From: Topomyia yanbarensis
Taxonomy: Eukaryota; Arthropoda; Insecta; Diptera; Culicidae
Direction of reading: 5' to 3'
Length of the DNA: 64,000 nt
NCBI RefSeq assembly: GCF_030247195.1
Contig: NC_080672.1
Span: 348,810,413 to 348,874,412 of the forward strand
Positions 13,620 to 26,546 of this stretch are shown here, piece after piece. The notes under the pieces were generated by a model. The model did not search any database. It worked only from the letters and a program-made list of their open reading frames with translations, and was not told the DNA's origin. A program made the position numbers and the translations under genes. Numbering within the stretch: position 1 is the stretch's first letter; every line of letters starts with the position of its first letter.

Positions 13620-14060
13620 AACACTTCGGTCGCGTTAGGGGACAACACTTCATATGCTACCGTTTGTGTTCATTTTGGTGTTATCCCCTAACGCAGCGTT
13701 TGCAACGGTCGTGAAAAAAATTTCATAAAAGCACGAAAATCTAAGTATACAGTATTGTTCTGTGACTATCGACGATAAAATTCCTAGAACAAATGGATGC
13801 TCTAAAGTTTTAGATAGAGCAGGTTTTTTGATACATACAAGTGTAGGTTGGAAAATCAATATTTAGCTCTGTTGTCCCCTAACGCGACATTTTTACCTCT
13901 CAGAATGAGATGACAACCTGAAAAACATCGAACCTATAACATTAACGTTGTGTTAGGACTTATTAAGTGTTTTGAGCGTACATCGAAGGATTTTTTTCAA
14001 ACGACAAGCTGTTAACAGTTGCATAGTGCGTGCAAACGTTGTCCCCTAACGCTGGAATGT
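13620..14060. repeat. Repeat region with recurring TTGTCCCCTAACGC
   Basis: The word (T/G)TTGTCCCCTAACGC or its complement occurs at about 13632, 13680, 13870 and 14040, in both orientations. This suggests an element with inverted subrepeats. The family is not recognised. The minus frame at 13650-13859 has no known domain. Confidence 0.5.
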
Positions 14061-14089
14061 TTCTCATTTACATTTGACACATTTACATT

Positions 14090-14370
14090 TATTTATTTAT
14101 CGCACCCATCAACAGGCCGCACTCGGCCCCAATGATGGAAACTTAAACTAATTACATTTAAAAAACTGCAGGAATCGCTTTCTTAAAGATATCCGAGACA
14201 AATGAAAGTCGAACAGGTGCGACACACGATTGAAGAGGCGTTGTAGTCCCGTGATAGCGGCATTAGCAGTTTGAATAGTTCGTCGAAACGGCACTCTCAG
14301 AAGAACGTTTCCGCGTAACGTAAGCGTTTTCTCAACTATCTGTCCAATACATAAACTCCGATTGTAATCC
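14090..14370 (-). mobile_element. CR1-like LINE, 3'-terminal fragment
   Basis: On the minus strand a degraded frame reads RLFNRVSHLFDFHLSRISL, then a stop, then a short 3' UTR ending in an AAATAAATAAATG tail. The UTR word AATTAGTTTAAG and the GGGGCC(G/A) segment match the 3' end of the longer CR1-like element at 30146 onwards. The 3' tail points left. Confidence 0.65.
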
Positions 14371-14375
14371 TCGCT

Positions 14376-15232
14376 AGTTTACTTGTACAATATGGAAAAC
14401 TCGAAACGTGTACTGAATTGCCTCTCTACTAATTGTGACTGCCATTGAAACATCAATTGAAGTGTACTCAGTATAAAGCAGATATGGACGACGATAAGTT
14501 AGAAGACACATTGTATTTTCATCCCCCAACGAGAGTGGGGATTTTGGGAGACTTCTTTTCCCGGATCAAATTCGTGGATAGTTTGGGGCTTGGATCCGTT
14601 ATTTTTCATGAAAGTTCATACCAATACAATGCATATGCATTTTCAATAATATCATCACAAAAAATAAGTTCTTAGTTTACACATGACTTATTTGAGCATA
14701 TGTTTCATTCAAAATTCAGTAGAGATACGATATAGTTTAAATATCGCAAGTGGAATGTCTCTTTTGAAAATTTTCATCGTCAAACATTCATATTACCCAG
14801 TTAAGCCAAATATTTTTCTGAGTTAGCCATAAATTTCCTTAATTAGAGTGTATATAGAACTGAATTAAACTTGAGTTGATGTAGTTTTCCGTTTCTGGTC
14901 ACCTGTCTACCCATAGTGCAACGTTTCGAAGGAATACCTCTCTCATTTTGAGTTTTCCCATTATTATTTTGCAAATTTTCTCAGGACTACAAATATTTTA
15001 TTTCCGCGAGTGACTCTCTTCTACATAAAAAGGCAAAAACTATTTATAGGGTAACAGAACACAAAAAAATAGTTTTGTTTCCTTAAACCTTCACAATTAC
15101 ATCGCACACATGACATTAGCTTGGATATTAATAATTATTTCAGATTAGCAGAAGATCTTATCACACAACTTAGAAATGGATAGAGAAATATCAAGATAGA
15201 TGTGAGTCGTGCCAGCTGCCACGAACACGCAG
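14376..15232. other. AT-rich intergenic DNA
   Basis: No supported gene. The 14445-14675 plus frame (76 codons) has no recognisable domain and is probably chance. Confidence 0.4.
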
Positions 15233-15297
<65 letters not shown>

Positions 15298-15298
15298 T
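15233..15298. repeat. (GA)n microsatellite
   Basis: A GA run of about 60 bp with one interruption near 15281 (GAGGAGAG). Confidence 0.95.
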
Positions 15299-15696
15299 GA
15301 AAGTAAGACAGAGATAGGGGCGTGCGAGGAATTGCAAATGATTTTCAATGCCGTGACCTTCTCTTTATAGGTATATTATGCGATATATTGATTCCTTACA
15401 TCCTTATAATAAATAATGTAAATAGTAATTTTTGCGCCATAACCGGTATAACCCAAATCTTGTAAAATAGCTAAATTTTCGCTAGTTTTGGTATTCAAAA
15501 ATACGGTTGCTTTCGGTGATGCCACAAGTATAATCATATGAGAAATCTTTTATCTCACTACTAGGTGCATTACTTGATGATCTGTGTAATAATATACCAT
15601 CCAACATTTACCTCACGATTGAACGCAACGTCTAATCCAAGGGATAAGTACATGAACTCTAGAAAAAAATTCACTATGAAGTCAACTCACACATTA

Positions 15697-15987
15697 GGGA
15701 TCATCCATAAATGACGTAGCATTATATGGGGGAGGGGGGAGTTTTGTATTTTGTGATGATGTGTGACGACAGGGGGGTAGGGGGTCATATCATGCTACGT
15801 AGCTTTACCCGTTTCATCTAACTAACATCGTTTTTTTTACATTTTTTGCGGGGTCAAGGGGGGGACGTTTACCGTCAAGCTACGTAATTGCCAGGAGGGG
15901 TATTTAGGGGTTTGTGACGAAATGCTACGATGAGGGAGGGGGGTGTTAAAATCACTAAAAAATGCTAAGTCATTTATGGATGATCCC
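15697..15987. mobile_element. MITE with GGGATCATCCATAAATGAC ends and TTA duplication (291 bp)
   Basis: The ends are perfect inverted repeats over 19 bp (GGGATCATCCATAAATGAC and its complement), with further imperfect pairing at GTAGCA/TGCTA. The element is flanked by TTA at 15694-15696 and 15988-15990. A 3-bp TTA (TWA-type) target duplication suggests a PIF/Harbinger-derived MITE. The interior has G-rich runs and no coding frame. Confidence 0.85.
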
Positions 15988-16454
15988 TTATATTGTCTTT
16001 GAAGTGAACTTTGAAGTTTTAAAAATCGAATTCCTTGAAGCACGTAGATGTGTTTTCATAATCCGATATTAAAAATCGGTTTAGTATTGCCCCTAAAACA
16101 CCAGTAAAGCAAAACTCTGTACGAAACGGTCTCATTTTTAATTAGTGAAAATCGGTAAGTGGGAAATAAAATTACAAAATATTTAATATCTCCGCCGCTC
16201 GTGAACGGATATTGACAATCTATAGCTTGTTAGAAAGGTATTTTTAGAATTTATGTGCGGGACAACAATGCTTTGTTCGAAAATTATTTGCTAAAACCTG
16301 TTGTATTTTGAAAAAAAAATCACTCATATCTCACAAGTAAATAACATGTCGAAAAACAAAAATAGTAGCCGAAGAAAATGGTGATTTAAAATGTGCATTC
16401 CTTTCTCTTTCTTGTATTAAAGTACTATGAAAATGCTGTCGTTGAAAAACTTAC

Positions 16455-17165
16455 CGTAACCCTTTGTTTCAACTTCTCCGATAAACGGGCGGTAACAGAT
16501 TCCACGATTGCCACCGCATACGTGGGCAGTTTCACCAAATGGATTTCCGTAATACGGATCGGTGCAATATTGTTTAATAGGTCCAAGAGCACCTTCAGCT
16601 TCGGCAGTGTCCATAATACAAGATGATTGATTGATGTAGTTAGGAAATCATACACTACGACCAGCCCAGCAACCTGGTGAATCTCCGTATCCATATACGT
16701 TTCCAATAACAAAACGGCAACTCGAAACTGTGCTTCAGCGGTAGTGGTTTTAATATCAAATTGTCCTAGCCGAATTAATACCACAAGACGTCCAAAGCTA
16801 TCTTGTCCCAGCGGAATAACAGCCCCCTGTTGGATAATCGGATCTAGCGCACATGGATCGATCGCGCAGAAGAATTCCGGTTCGCGAATCCTATACGTCA
16901 GCAGTTTTACCAGCATCTCCGTGGCGGCCATTACGTTGAACTTTTTCGATCGCAGAAATCGTAGTAAAAACACGGCATCTGTCCGGCAGCGGACAATTTG
17001 AGGATGCTTGGCGATAAATTCACGCATTTGTGCCAACGCCTGCTCTCGAACGTAATCATGTTCGTTCAGTTCATCCCGGGCTTTGATCAGATACTTGGGC
17101 TCGAGTGTGGTTTTGTACTCGTCGTAAGCAGAAGGTCGCTTCTCGATGCTGAGAACGGATGTCAT
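16455..17165 (-). CDS. CRAL-TRIO (SEC14-like) lipid-transfer protein, gene B, first coding exon
   Basis: Tandem paralogue of gene A: the 237-residue exons are alike throughout, about 77% identical by hand count. CRAL_TRIO_N lies at about residues 35-90 and the SEC14 domain from about 105 onwards (LGQDSFGRLVVLIRLGQFDI). The donor GTAAG (16454-16450) is in phase 0, as in A, C and D. Without splicing the frame stops at 16425 (246 residues). No terminal exon of the C/D type was found between here and gene A, so B may be incomplete, may splice to a very diverged exon, or may use the read-through end. The start ATG is supported by near-identity with A from residue 1. The first 88 residues differ from A at only about four sites. 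Confidence 0.83.
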
Positions 17166-17285
17166 GGTTGACCGATTGACGGGAAGATTCGCGCTAGACT
17201 AGCGAAAAAGTATGGTTGGAAATTAATCGATTATATCGACTTGGAACGTGCGTGTGCCCAGTATCCGTTAAACATAATGCTTCAA

Positions 17286-17292
17286 TTATATA
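17286..17292 (-). promoter_or_regulatory. Candidate TATA box of gene B
   Basis: TATATAA on the minus strand, about 120 bp upstream of the gene B start codon, in a segment conserved with gene A. In A the aligned site is TATAATT (1240-1234), a weaker match. The transcription start is not visible. Confidence 0.35.
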
Positions 17293-17639
17293 AGGTGATG
17301 AGTCTCTTTTCACCCCATTCTTATTATTACTATGCCCACTTAAAGCTGTTGGCTAGAACTCAGTTTTTATTGTTCAACATATTGACTCCAATGATAGGGA
17401 GGATATAACACTTGCATTTATAGAAACTATTCAATTTATGAGCATTTCACTGAAGCGCAAGTAAGTAAAGAAATAGTGCTGCAGGTACCCTAATTTAACC
17501 AAATTTGGCTCATTATCCGATGTCGATATTGAAAGACTATCGCTATAGGGAGAGATCGGGATATAGGACACAATGATTTTCTTTCGGAACGTCGTAATTT
17601 GGGAAAAGTTGGTAAAGAGCATATTTCGGTCCTATCAGG

Positions 17640-18750
17640 GAGGATGCCGCACTATTCCATTAATTACGTGTCGTACAATCGATGACATGACTAAAAACTG
17701 GCATCAGCAACCAATCTTCGCTCTTAAGAACCAATCATATCAAAAAGATAATGATAATGGTGAAACACTTAAGCGCAACTCGATTCGAATGCCCCAGTTA
17801 TCGTACAACCATTTGAGCCAATGCGTTGAACAAAGATGGTAAATACTGCTCTAACGAACGGCTTCAAATGGGTAGGCTGATAATGGAAACAGTTTAAAAA
17901 TAGGCTTATTACCCTATCGTATTGATTACAAGGGTAATAGCAAAATAACACGATCGTAACAACTCAAATAGCATAATTAATCACAGAAAGTAAGTCCGGC
18001 TTGAACCTTCATTCGATCCGGTCGCAAAAATTGATAGCTCCTGGTTTACCTAAAGTTTTTCAACTGCAATAGTCTTTCTGAAGACTACCGATATTTTTTT
18101 TCGACGATCATTATTTCTCAAGACTACTTACATTTTCTACACAATCATTTTTTTCAAGACTAAAACATTTTCCAAGAATAATTCAGCCCAAAGAAATATT
18201 TAATTCTTCCAACATGTCGAGGTGCTCCCAGAAAGACCATCAGTGAGATGAGACATTTCTTACACATATCACTGTTGCATCATTCATTAGCTTGCCGAAC
18301 TCAAGCGAAGTTGGCAAGCACCTAGATGTGAGATAAGCACAGTTTCGAGTCCTGCACGAATAACACTTCGAATAAATTGAATAAATTATAGAAAAATGAT
18401 TTAAAAAAATAAAAATAAAAATTTTTGATGTAAATGAATAAAAAAATGGATAGAATGATTAATATAACTCAAATTTATAAAATAAATAAATCATATTAGC
18501 TCAAATGACAAATAGACAATATTTTAAAAAAAAGTTAAAAAATTGGGAGAGTAAATTAAATTGTGTCAAGCTAACAAACTGTCATCCAATAATAAAAATA
18601 ACTGACTAAACCGAATTAATAAAATAAAGAAACTGAATAAAATATATGAAGTGAGAAAAATTAACAACTTAATAAAATGATTAAAAATAATAATAATAAA
18701 ACCAAAAAATTAATTAATTGAATTAGTAAGACAAACATTAATATGAATAA
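17640..18750. other. Intergenic DNA with dispersed and A-rich repeats
   Basis: No gene was seen. About 17805-17905 resembles 38765-38880 (CCAATGCGTTGAA, CTGCTCTAACGAA, CAAATGGGTAGG versions), a dispersed repeat. About 18360-18760 is A-rich low-complexity DNA similar in style to 10725-11450. Confidence 0.45.
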
Positions 18751-18840
18751 CTAGATAATACCCGTCGCGCGTTGCTGCTACTTTCAACGAAATAGGAGTG
18801 AAGCACAATTTGTTCCAAAGCGCCATCTGACGGGTAGACA
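18751..18840 (+). repeat. Dispersed repeat, copy 2
   Basis: Plus-strand counterpart of 7540-7451 (ATACCCGTCGCGCG start, TTTCAACGAAATAGG core, GACGGGTAGAC end). It is followed at 18841-18889 by a duplicated 25-bp unit containing AAACATGCTCCATAACAAT. Confidence 0.6.
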
Positions 18841-19083
18841 CAAACATGCTCCATAACAATACACACAAACATGCTCCATAACAATTGTCTACTAAGTATA
18901 ATTTTTACGGCAATCGGTTAAAGCGTTTGCGAGTCCATAAATCACATAATACAAATATTGACTTGTATATAGGGGAACCCGGGGCAATTAAGACAGTGAG
19001 AGTAATTCGGACCCCCTTGATTTCTCAGAAAATAGTAAGACTTTCTAACTATCGTACATATTCGTGGAACCGCTATTCTGAAA

Positions 19084-19453
<370 letters not shown>

Positions 19454-19814
19454 ATCTTATATCTTATACATATATATGTTTTTTAAGTATATAAAATTGA
19501 CCATTTTTCAATCACATATAACTATCATTTGACTTATGTATCCTGCAATAAGCAGAGCCAATTTGAAATCACTACTCTTTTAATTGGAAGTATGATTTAA
19601 CATAAAACGATATCAAAAGAAAATGATGCGTATTTATTGTAGTTTAAAGATACATTGTAGGTTTTCGTGTTTTTTTTATTTTTCTCGAATGAACATTTGA
19701 ACTTTGGGCATGATACCCGTCTTTAATTTCTGCACAAGCTGCTGGTTAACATCAACGGTTGTTTTTTCCAGTATCAAGTCATTGAAATAGCATCCTCAGC
19801 CATATTTCCATTCT

Positions 19815-19852
19815 ATATATTTATAGTGTGTCTATACACACTATAAATATAT
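19815..19852. repeat. Perfect 17-bp hairpin with 4-nt loop
   Basis: Arm ATATATTTATAGTGTGT (19815-19831), loop CTAT, then the exact complement at 19836-19852. It may be a cruciform or part of a small element; no flanking gene uses it as a terminator as far as I can see. Confidence 0.7.
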
Positions 19853-22181
19853 ATATACACTATTTGGATTGGGTGGAATTCCTGTATACTTCGATTGTGT
19901 GGAATTCCAGTCAGTTTAGAGAGTTAAACCCATTCTAATGGACGTTGACGTCATTATCCCGGTACAGCGATTACGCACTCTTACAGTAGTGGGTACTCGC
20001 CAAATTTGGCAAAAACTTGGGAGGGCTTCGGTGAGACAAAATTAGCCACTAGACACTTTTCAGATCATCGTTGATTTATAACTCGATTCATATTGTTGGT
20101 TGTGATGAAAATCGGAGTCTTACGGCCATTACAGCAAATTTACTGCCAGATCATACACTTTTTCAGGCAAACTTGTCCGCAACAACAATTTTATACTTCT
20201 TGGGAATATCTCAGTGATCTTTGGCAACATAAAGCTTCTACCCTGGAAGCTGTTTAAAGTTAAATTTGGCAGTTTCAGGTACCACTTCGACGATACGATG
20301 ACACTTTCTGGACAGCAGACAAACATTACTTGAAATCAGATTATACTGCACATATAGAGGTGTGGCCATTGTGATCATCATACTCAGGTTTTCATTTCAG
20401 AATTAATTCTCACGTTTTTTACATCGCTTAACAATTTACGAAAACATTAACTTTTTTCAAAATTTTTGCACGAGGTTTCAAGAGAAAAACGTTGTAAGAA
20501 AATTGCAGTCCAAAGCTTCCGAAACCGACCACAAGCACTGTAGCGGATAAGAAGAAGCATAACGATTCCACATTCGCAGAGCTCAAATATTTCTAATTTT
20601 TTGTAAATTATAGAAATTATGTTGGGAAAATTGTGTTAAAAATAAGAGCGGATCTCAACATACGAGCTATTCCAAATTTCACAGGCCGCCTGCTATAAAG
20701 TTACCTTGCATCAGTTGTTGAAAGACAAATATTTTTTTTCGTGAGGATCCAAAATAATGAGAAGTTTTACAACTTAATAAAAAACAAAAAAATAAATACA
20801 ATCAATAAAAAAGTATTATGAACTGGTTAAAAAATCCATAAAAGATTCAATGTGAGATACGAAAAAAACAAAAATTAGATTTTTTATTAAAATTGCGTAA
20901 TCAGATCAAAATATTTATCTTTTTATCTCGCCAGGATTTGGTAATAGATTATGGCCCACTGATGACGTATATTATAGTGCATTAAAAATCTCGATGGCCT
21001 TTGTTATCGCTCGATGAATTTCAATTATTTGTGAAATCTTTTTTCCACTGTAGGCTTTAGGTTTTAAAAATAATTAAATTTTAATTTTTTTTAATTTAAT
21101 TTTATGATATCTATTTTTTCAAGACAATGTGTGAATTCTCACCTAGATTTTCATCAAAAAAAACTTTTTTAATTTATAAAAAAAATCTCTATCTATAGTA
21201 TTGAGTGAACCTCTAATGGATTTATAGGTAAAATGAAGACAAACTAAAATTTCTGAACAACATCTGAGTAACTCCGAGAATCAAGTAGAAAGTAGAAAAT
21301 AGTCTTTCTGTAGGGCTTGTGAGTGGTCCAAAATGCATTTAGAACGCATAGTTAGGAAAGAAATCATTTTTTTCGTAAACCAGTGCTATTTATAGCGAAC
21401 GACAAACCCGGGTATTTGATGCAAACCATGTTCGAATGCTCCATTTTTTTTCTTGATCATACTATTTAGTAGTAAATCTTTACATAGTAGTAGTTTGACG
21501 AAATTTATATTTAGTCATCCTTGACTAATCTGGGATCGACGCCAATTCCGAAGCCTATCATGAAACCAAGAAGCATGTGATTATGGTTTCGTTTCTTCGT
21601 ACACTGTATCATATCGTATTTTCGAGTTCATCTCCATGCTTCAATTTTTTAATCTGATTACCAGCCCACAAGTACTATTGTCATAAGGTAATGGACCGTC
21701 GTTTTTCTTCTAGCAATCCGCTGACAAAATATTCTGTCAATGGGCGTTGTTTGCTAAACAGAAAACGGAAGAGTAGCTTAAAACACAATAGATCTAAATA
21801 CTAATCGAAGTGGTTTGTCTCCAACAAAAAAAAGCCTATATATTTTTTGGTACTGGTCATTAAACTAAGTTTATTAATACATTTTTTGCAGTTTCCTAAA
21901 GGAATGATTTTAGATGTTTCAGTAGCATTTTTTCCTATAAATGAAACGTCTAACTTCAATATATGGGTTATATACTAGAGCATATAACTCAATAGTTATG
22001 ATAGCAGACACCATCGTGATGTATTGCTTTTTTAGTAGGTCACTCTTAAATAAAAATATAACAAATTAACATAAAAACTATAAAATGATTAAAACTGTTT
22101 TTCAATATGCATCCCAAAAACCTATTTTCATATTTCTCATTCGTATGATGAAGAGTTCTTGCACAGTTTTTAGCAACATTG
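19853..22181. other. AT-rich gene desert, part 1
   Basis: No supported gene. On the minus strand 19690-20330 holds disconnected frames (TTVDVNQQLVQKLKTG near 19700-19770; ESVIVSSKWYLKLPNLTL at 20240-20310) that could be a decayed transposon protein, but no domain is identifiable. Confidence 0.4.
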
Positions 22182-22521
22182 AATTAGCTAGAGATTACTT
22201 AGTAGGGAAAGTTATGAAAATATAGAGCCATAGTACTCAAGTAAGAGCAAGGATTTCAAATATACAGATCGGTAAACTATAAATGATAGGATAATTAGGA
22301 ACAGGCTTCAAATTTTCCGTACTAATCTTTTATCTTCTGCTGGTAGGAGTCGAGCTTAGGCAGAGTTACTACGAATTGCTCAAATCTACCAACATGCCTC
22401 ATGGCAAACAGCAGAGTCTTTCTTTATCATGAGAACCGACATATTTTCTATCTGTATATTTCAAATCCTTTCGTAACTAGGATTTTTATAATTTTTGCTA
22501 CATTGTAATCTCTAGCTAATT
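22182..22521. mobile_element. Small TIR element (340 bp, 17-bp perfect ends)
   Basis: The ends are AATTAGCTAGAGATTAC and its exact complement. The interior contains GAGCCATAGTACTCAAG, also present in the palindrome at 51834-52399, and a truncated relative lies at about 33232-33322. No coding frame. Confidence 0.65.
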
Positions 22522-25039
22522 TGTTGTCGTTAAAAGGAAAAAAGATATAAGTAGAAAATGTTGTTAATTAAAACAAATAACATCTATATATTATATAAAA
22601 GTTCTTCTAAGATTATACTACTGTTAAGTTTTAGAAGAAAGTTGAAAGTTTCTCTTGTTATCGCTTTTTAAGTAATTCCTCATGGAATCGCCATATATTC
22701 CTTTGCAATAAAAAGTTTATAATTTTTAGTCAAAGCAAAAAAACAAAATTGATCACTAGCACTCTTGTATTTTTAAGTCGGTAACCGAATCTTTACTGCA
22801 GTTAACACTTCCTCAAAGCAACCTTATCATGTTATCGATAGAGATTCCTGATTTCAACAAACTTGCGGCAACTATTGATTTTATCGAGGCGTTCAACGAC
22901 TACATGGCTTGCTTAAACAAAATGAGTTATGCAGTAAGTTTCACATGTTTCTCATAAGTCTTCAACATTATAATAATACTTATAATTTTTTTTAAATATT
23001 TCAGAATATTAAGGGGGGCTATAGCCCCCTAGCACACCCCGCGCGCACGCCAATGGTGAGGAGTTGTGAACCATGGGGAGATGTGAACACCGTCAATTCA
23101 CGCTAAGCAGGCATTGTAATTCTCTCTCACTCACGCGAGAAGAAGCTTATCCGATGTCCAACTTTTTCGAGATAAGATGAGTCGTAAAATTCTCCGTCTC
23201 CACAAATAGCGTGAGAATGTTTTTCCGGATAAAATTTATTTGACTTTTTCCTTCTCACCGGAGAAGGTGATAAAATTTAAATTCGTGGAAATCAATCAAA
23301 ACTTCAAAAAATACACATAATTACAAAGAAAAGCGGCAAAGAAGTATGATAGAGTTTTTTCGTGTTTTGGAATAACGACAGCAAAGCAGGGAACGCAAAG
23401 AGGATACCGTGATAAACCCATTCATTCATTCTCCGGCTGTTTTATTTATCCGGAGAAATAACACGTTGTATTTATCCGGAGAAGTTGCGTGAGTGCCAAT
23501 AACTTTTCGTGTGAAAATGTGAGTTTTTATTGTCGCAGTAGCAAACTATCCGGGCGCATTTACTCATATGAGCGATAAATGCAATGCCTGACGCTAAGCT
23601 ATAAATGATAAAAATGTGGTAACTACTTTTAAATGTTTCTACTGTCATGACGTCACTTTCTCATTAGCAAATGTTTCAATAACTTATGTTCTTCGTGTTT
23701 AGGTAACTAGTGAATAAATATACCAAACAAAAAGTTTTTACTGAATTGTATCTGTGGTGTATGGAGTCCCGTTATGTAGCTGATTCCAATGTAAATTAGT
23801 GCACAGCATTCCTTGGGCAATTGGCTTTCATTGATAAAAAATTTTGGATGAACCTTTAGTGTGTCGATGGAGATACGTATTTTTCGAAGATATATGAGGT
23901 GTTGAGTTATGAACCACCATTAGTGGGGAGTTGTGAACCATACATTTCAATGGATTATTGTTTTTTTATGTTTTTTTAAACAGTACAATAAATCAAAAAA
24001 CAAAGGGATGACTCATACATATTATGATATAAAAAGGTTCAATTTTATGCAAAGAACAGGATTCTACTACATTTTTAATGTCCTCGTGCCGCAATAGCGA
24101 ATTCAGGTGGCTTGGCGCGAATCATGTTGTCAACTATTCATTGCGAATCACATCACTTTTCCATCTCATCTTTAGTTCTTAAAATTTATCTTCTATAGCT
24201 CCAATAAAAATAAACCCCAAAAATATTCCATTTCTTCAACTTTTTGCGATGATTCACAACACCCCACCAAACAAAAAAAAATGATGATTCCACGCAATTC
24301 ACGCATTCTACCATATCTCAAAAAAACATAATGATTATTTTAAATTGTATATGTATATGTAGCCTGTATATGTATTAAGGTGTCCTTTCCAAATACCAGG
24401 TCAAATTTCGAAAATCGGCCAATGTTTACGGTAGTTCTGCCCCGAAAACAAAATGTTCACAACTCTATACCGTCCCCTATTAAATTTAGTGCATAAGAAA
24501 AATGATTTTTTTAAAACAACCTTGTTATTATTTAGGTACAGAATCCGGAACAGATTTTCTATAGAAGAGTACCGACAGGAAAGATTTTTCAACTTACGTT
24601 ACTTTAAGTTTTAATCTTTATTCTTAGTTAAGATAGTCTAGAAATTGCCCTTCCCTTAAAAGTAGTCTAAAAATTGCTACTTACTTTATGTATGTAGCTA
24701 AAAAAATTATTCTGTAATCTCATAGTTGTAAGCAATTTAAAATTTAAAGTGCAAAAATTAGCACCTTTAAGCAGTAATGGTACCGTGCCTAATCAAATCA
24801 ACAGATTGAATAAAAAATCATTTCTCTTTGACACCACGTCATCCAATCAAATTTAAAATAAATAAAACACGAATAAAGTTTCTGTATCTAGTTATTCATT
24901 AAATCTATTTAATCACATCATCGAATTAATTTCAATGGTATCACTACCCTAAGCTAAATTTTTTTCAAAGTTAGATTAAGTAACCGCACGATTAAAGCAA
25001 TTAATTGAAAAACCTTAGAAACACTATCCAAATTCTCAT
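22522..25039. other. AT-rich gene desert, part 2, with a possible small TIR element
   Basis: No gene was seen. 23128-23495 begins CACTCACGC and ends GCGTGAGTG and contains several TCCGGA(G/T)A words, so it may be a small TIR element of about 368 bp. Words close to GGGGAG(T/A)TGTGAACC recur at 23057-23085 and 23924-23940. Confidence 0.4.
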
Positions 25040-25365
25040 TTGGATATAAACAATCATGAGATAGTTTTATATAACCATAAACGAAGTTTTCTTGTGCCGC
25101 CACCGGTTTTATTGCGCCCAGCCGACGTTACCGACCACGCAGGGAATCGATTTGGCGATCGTTACATTCGAATTCGACTATCTTTTGGTGCTCGCTTCGT
25201 TTACCATCAGCAAAAGCCACTTGGTGCTGTAGGCGAATATGTGTCTGCCTTTTGAATGACATAACTCAAACCTTAGCGGTTCTCGCTGTGTTTCTCAAAT
25301 GTTTGTAAAGGGCAACCGGACCGCTCCGATGCACTTTGATGGAACAAAGCATGGCAGCATTGAAT

Positions 25366-25371
25366 TTTATT
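25366..25371 (-). terminator. Candidate polyadenylation signal of gene C
   Basis: AATAAA on the minus strand, about 185 bp downstream of the gene C stop codon. No cleavage evidence is available. Confidence 0.4.
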
Positions 25372-25556
25372 GTTTTGCTTTCAACCAGTTTCTGGCTATC
25401 GGTGCAGTTGATAAAGTAAATCTAGAAATACTGTGCTTACAACATAGCTGTTCTCAATGTAAACCCTTGAATACCTTGAAGCTTGAATAAATTAATCGAA
25501 ATCATGTCAAACACAGCTGACACTTTTCAATCTAGACAGCGTGTATTGACTAATCA

Positions 25557-25814
25557 TTAATCTAGCGTTAACTTCCTAAAACTACCAGCAACCCCTGAAT
25601 CGATGCTTTCGTCACTGGTTTGATGCCACATGTCTCGGTATCGAGTGGTGTCGATTTCCATCTGGTCCAACTGAAGCAATTGGTCACGTTTTTCCGAAAC
25701 CCGCTCGATAAATTTCCTCTTTATCTCCTGAGGGTCTTGGGTACCTCCATCGTAGTCAGTGGTCAGCAGTGATTCGTCCAGATGTTTTCTTGCATCGGTC
25801 ATTGATTTGTGGCA
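25557..25814 (-). CDS. Gene C (CRAL-TRIO) terminal coding exon
   Basis: Codes 85 residues beginning CHKSMTDARKHLDESLL and ending GVAGSFRKLTLD then TAA. It follows a good acceptor (TTTCAG, minus strand, ending at 25815) in phase 0. It is homologous to gene D exon 2 (CHSTVLESKKNFDESLW ... GIAGCFRKLNVD), which is separated from its own exon 1 by only 63 bp, so this exon can be assigned to the nearest upstream minus-strand first exon of compatible phase, 37227-37943. Joined length 324 residues. The exon supplies the C-terminal end of the SEC14 fold and tail. The assignment across 11.4 kb is inferred from homology and order, not from transcript data. Confidence 0.8.
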   Translation of the reverse strand, partial: CHKSMTDARKHLDESLLTTDYDGGTQDPQEIKRKFIERVSEKRDQLLQLDQMEIDTTRYRDMWHQTSDESIDSGVAGSFRKLTLD

Positions 25815-26299
25815 CTGAAACGAAAAATAAATTACACACGTAAATAAAAATTCAATAGTAAGTCTATGATTTCGGGTTCGTCACCTGGAAGTGACAAACG
25901 ATTTGAGCACGGTTGGACTTTGGACAGCTTATACTGAGTTTTATTAAATCTTTGTCTTTAGATTCAATCTTCCGTCCTCTAGTTCTCTAACGGCTTAACA
26001 TCATGCCCAGAACAGTTTATGTATTTTAAATTCACTAAAATCTCATTCGTTTAATTTTTTTATTTTTTGTCAGCGAAAACTTAAAAAAGTTAGTCGTACA
26101 CGGAGTGTCACACTGAAAAAAAAGAATTTGTAAATAGAATGAAAACGATCGTGCAATGCACGAGTTAATTCGTCATTTTCGGAAACGAAGTATATTCGTG
26201 TCTTTCGGCAACAAAGTATATGCGTGTCTCGTTCATTTCCCGAACTGAAAAAATGCCGCTTGATGAACGTTAGTTTTCGTAAATTTTACACTTTTCGTG

Positions 26300-26546
26300 A
26301 ATGAAACGAAATGATCCGTTATTTTAATAAATGTATAGTACGAAGGAAATCTCCTTGGTCGCACGAATCAATTTTCGTTCATCGAAGAAAAGTTTTCGTA
26401 GATGTTGATCCACTCATGGACCGGGAGACAACGGATTTACTTCTCTTCCGAAGGAAGGTGATACCACGGATTTTTTCCACCTCAGAGAAATGACAACGAC
26501 CTCGGCTGGGATTGAACCCAGACCAACTGGAGTGAGTGGCTGTCAT
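26300..26546 (-). mobile_element. tRNA-derived SINE, 3' part (split by RTE insertion)
   Basis: Joined on the minus strand with 28258-28310, the sequence reads as a tRNA-like head: an A-box-like GGTTGAGTGGTCAGC (right part) and a B-box-like GGTTCAATCCC (left part, near 26510). A non-tRNA body follows toward 26300. This is the layout of tRNA-derived SINEs such as mosquito Feilai; the family name is not verified. The RTE lies between the two boxes. Confidence 0.6.

Noticed and set aside
15145..15348. Minus-strand frame rich in Leu-Ser
   Set aside because: Translation of the (GA)n microsatellite.
19690..20330. Possible transposase relic on the minus strand
   Set aside because: Protein-like pieces in several frames but no catalytic motif or family resemblance I could defend.
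25090..25340. Possible histone H3 relic in the plus strand
   Set aside because: Only a few scattered matches (a YRP-like stretch); spacing does not fit and the match would not stand against chance.
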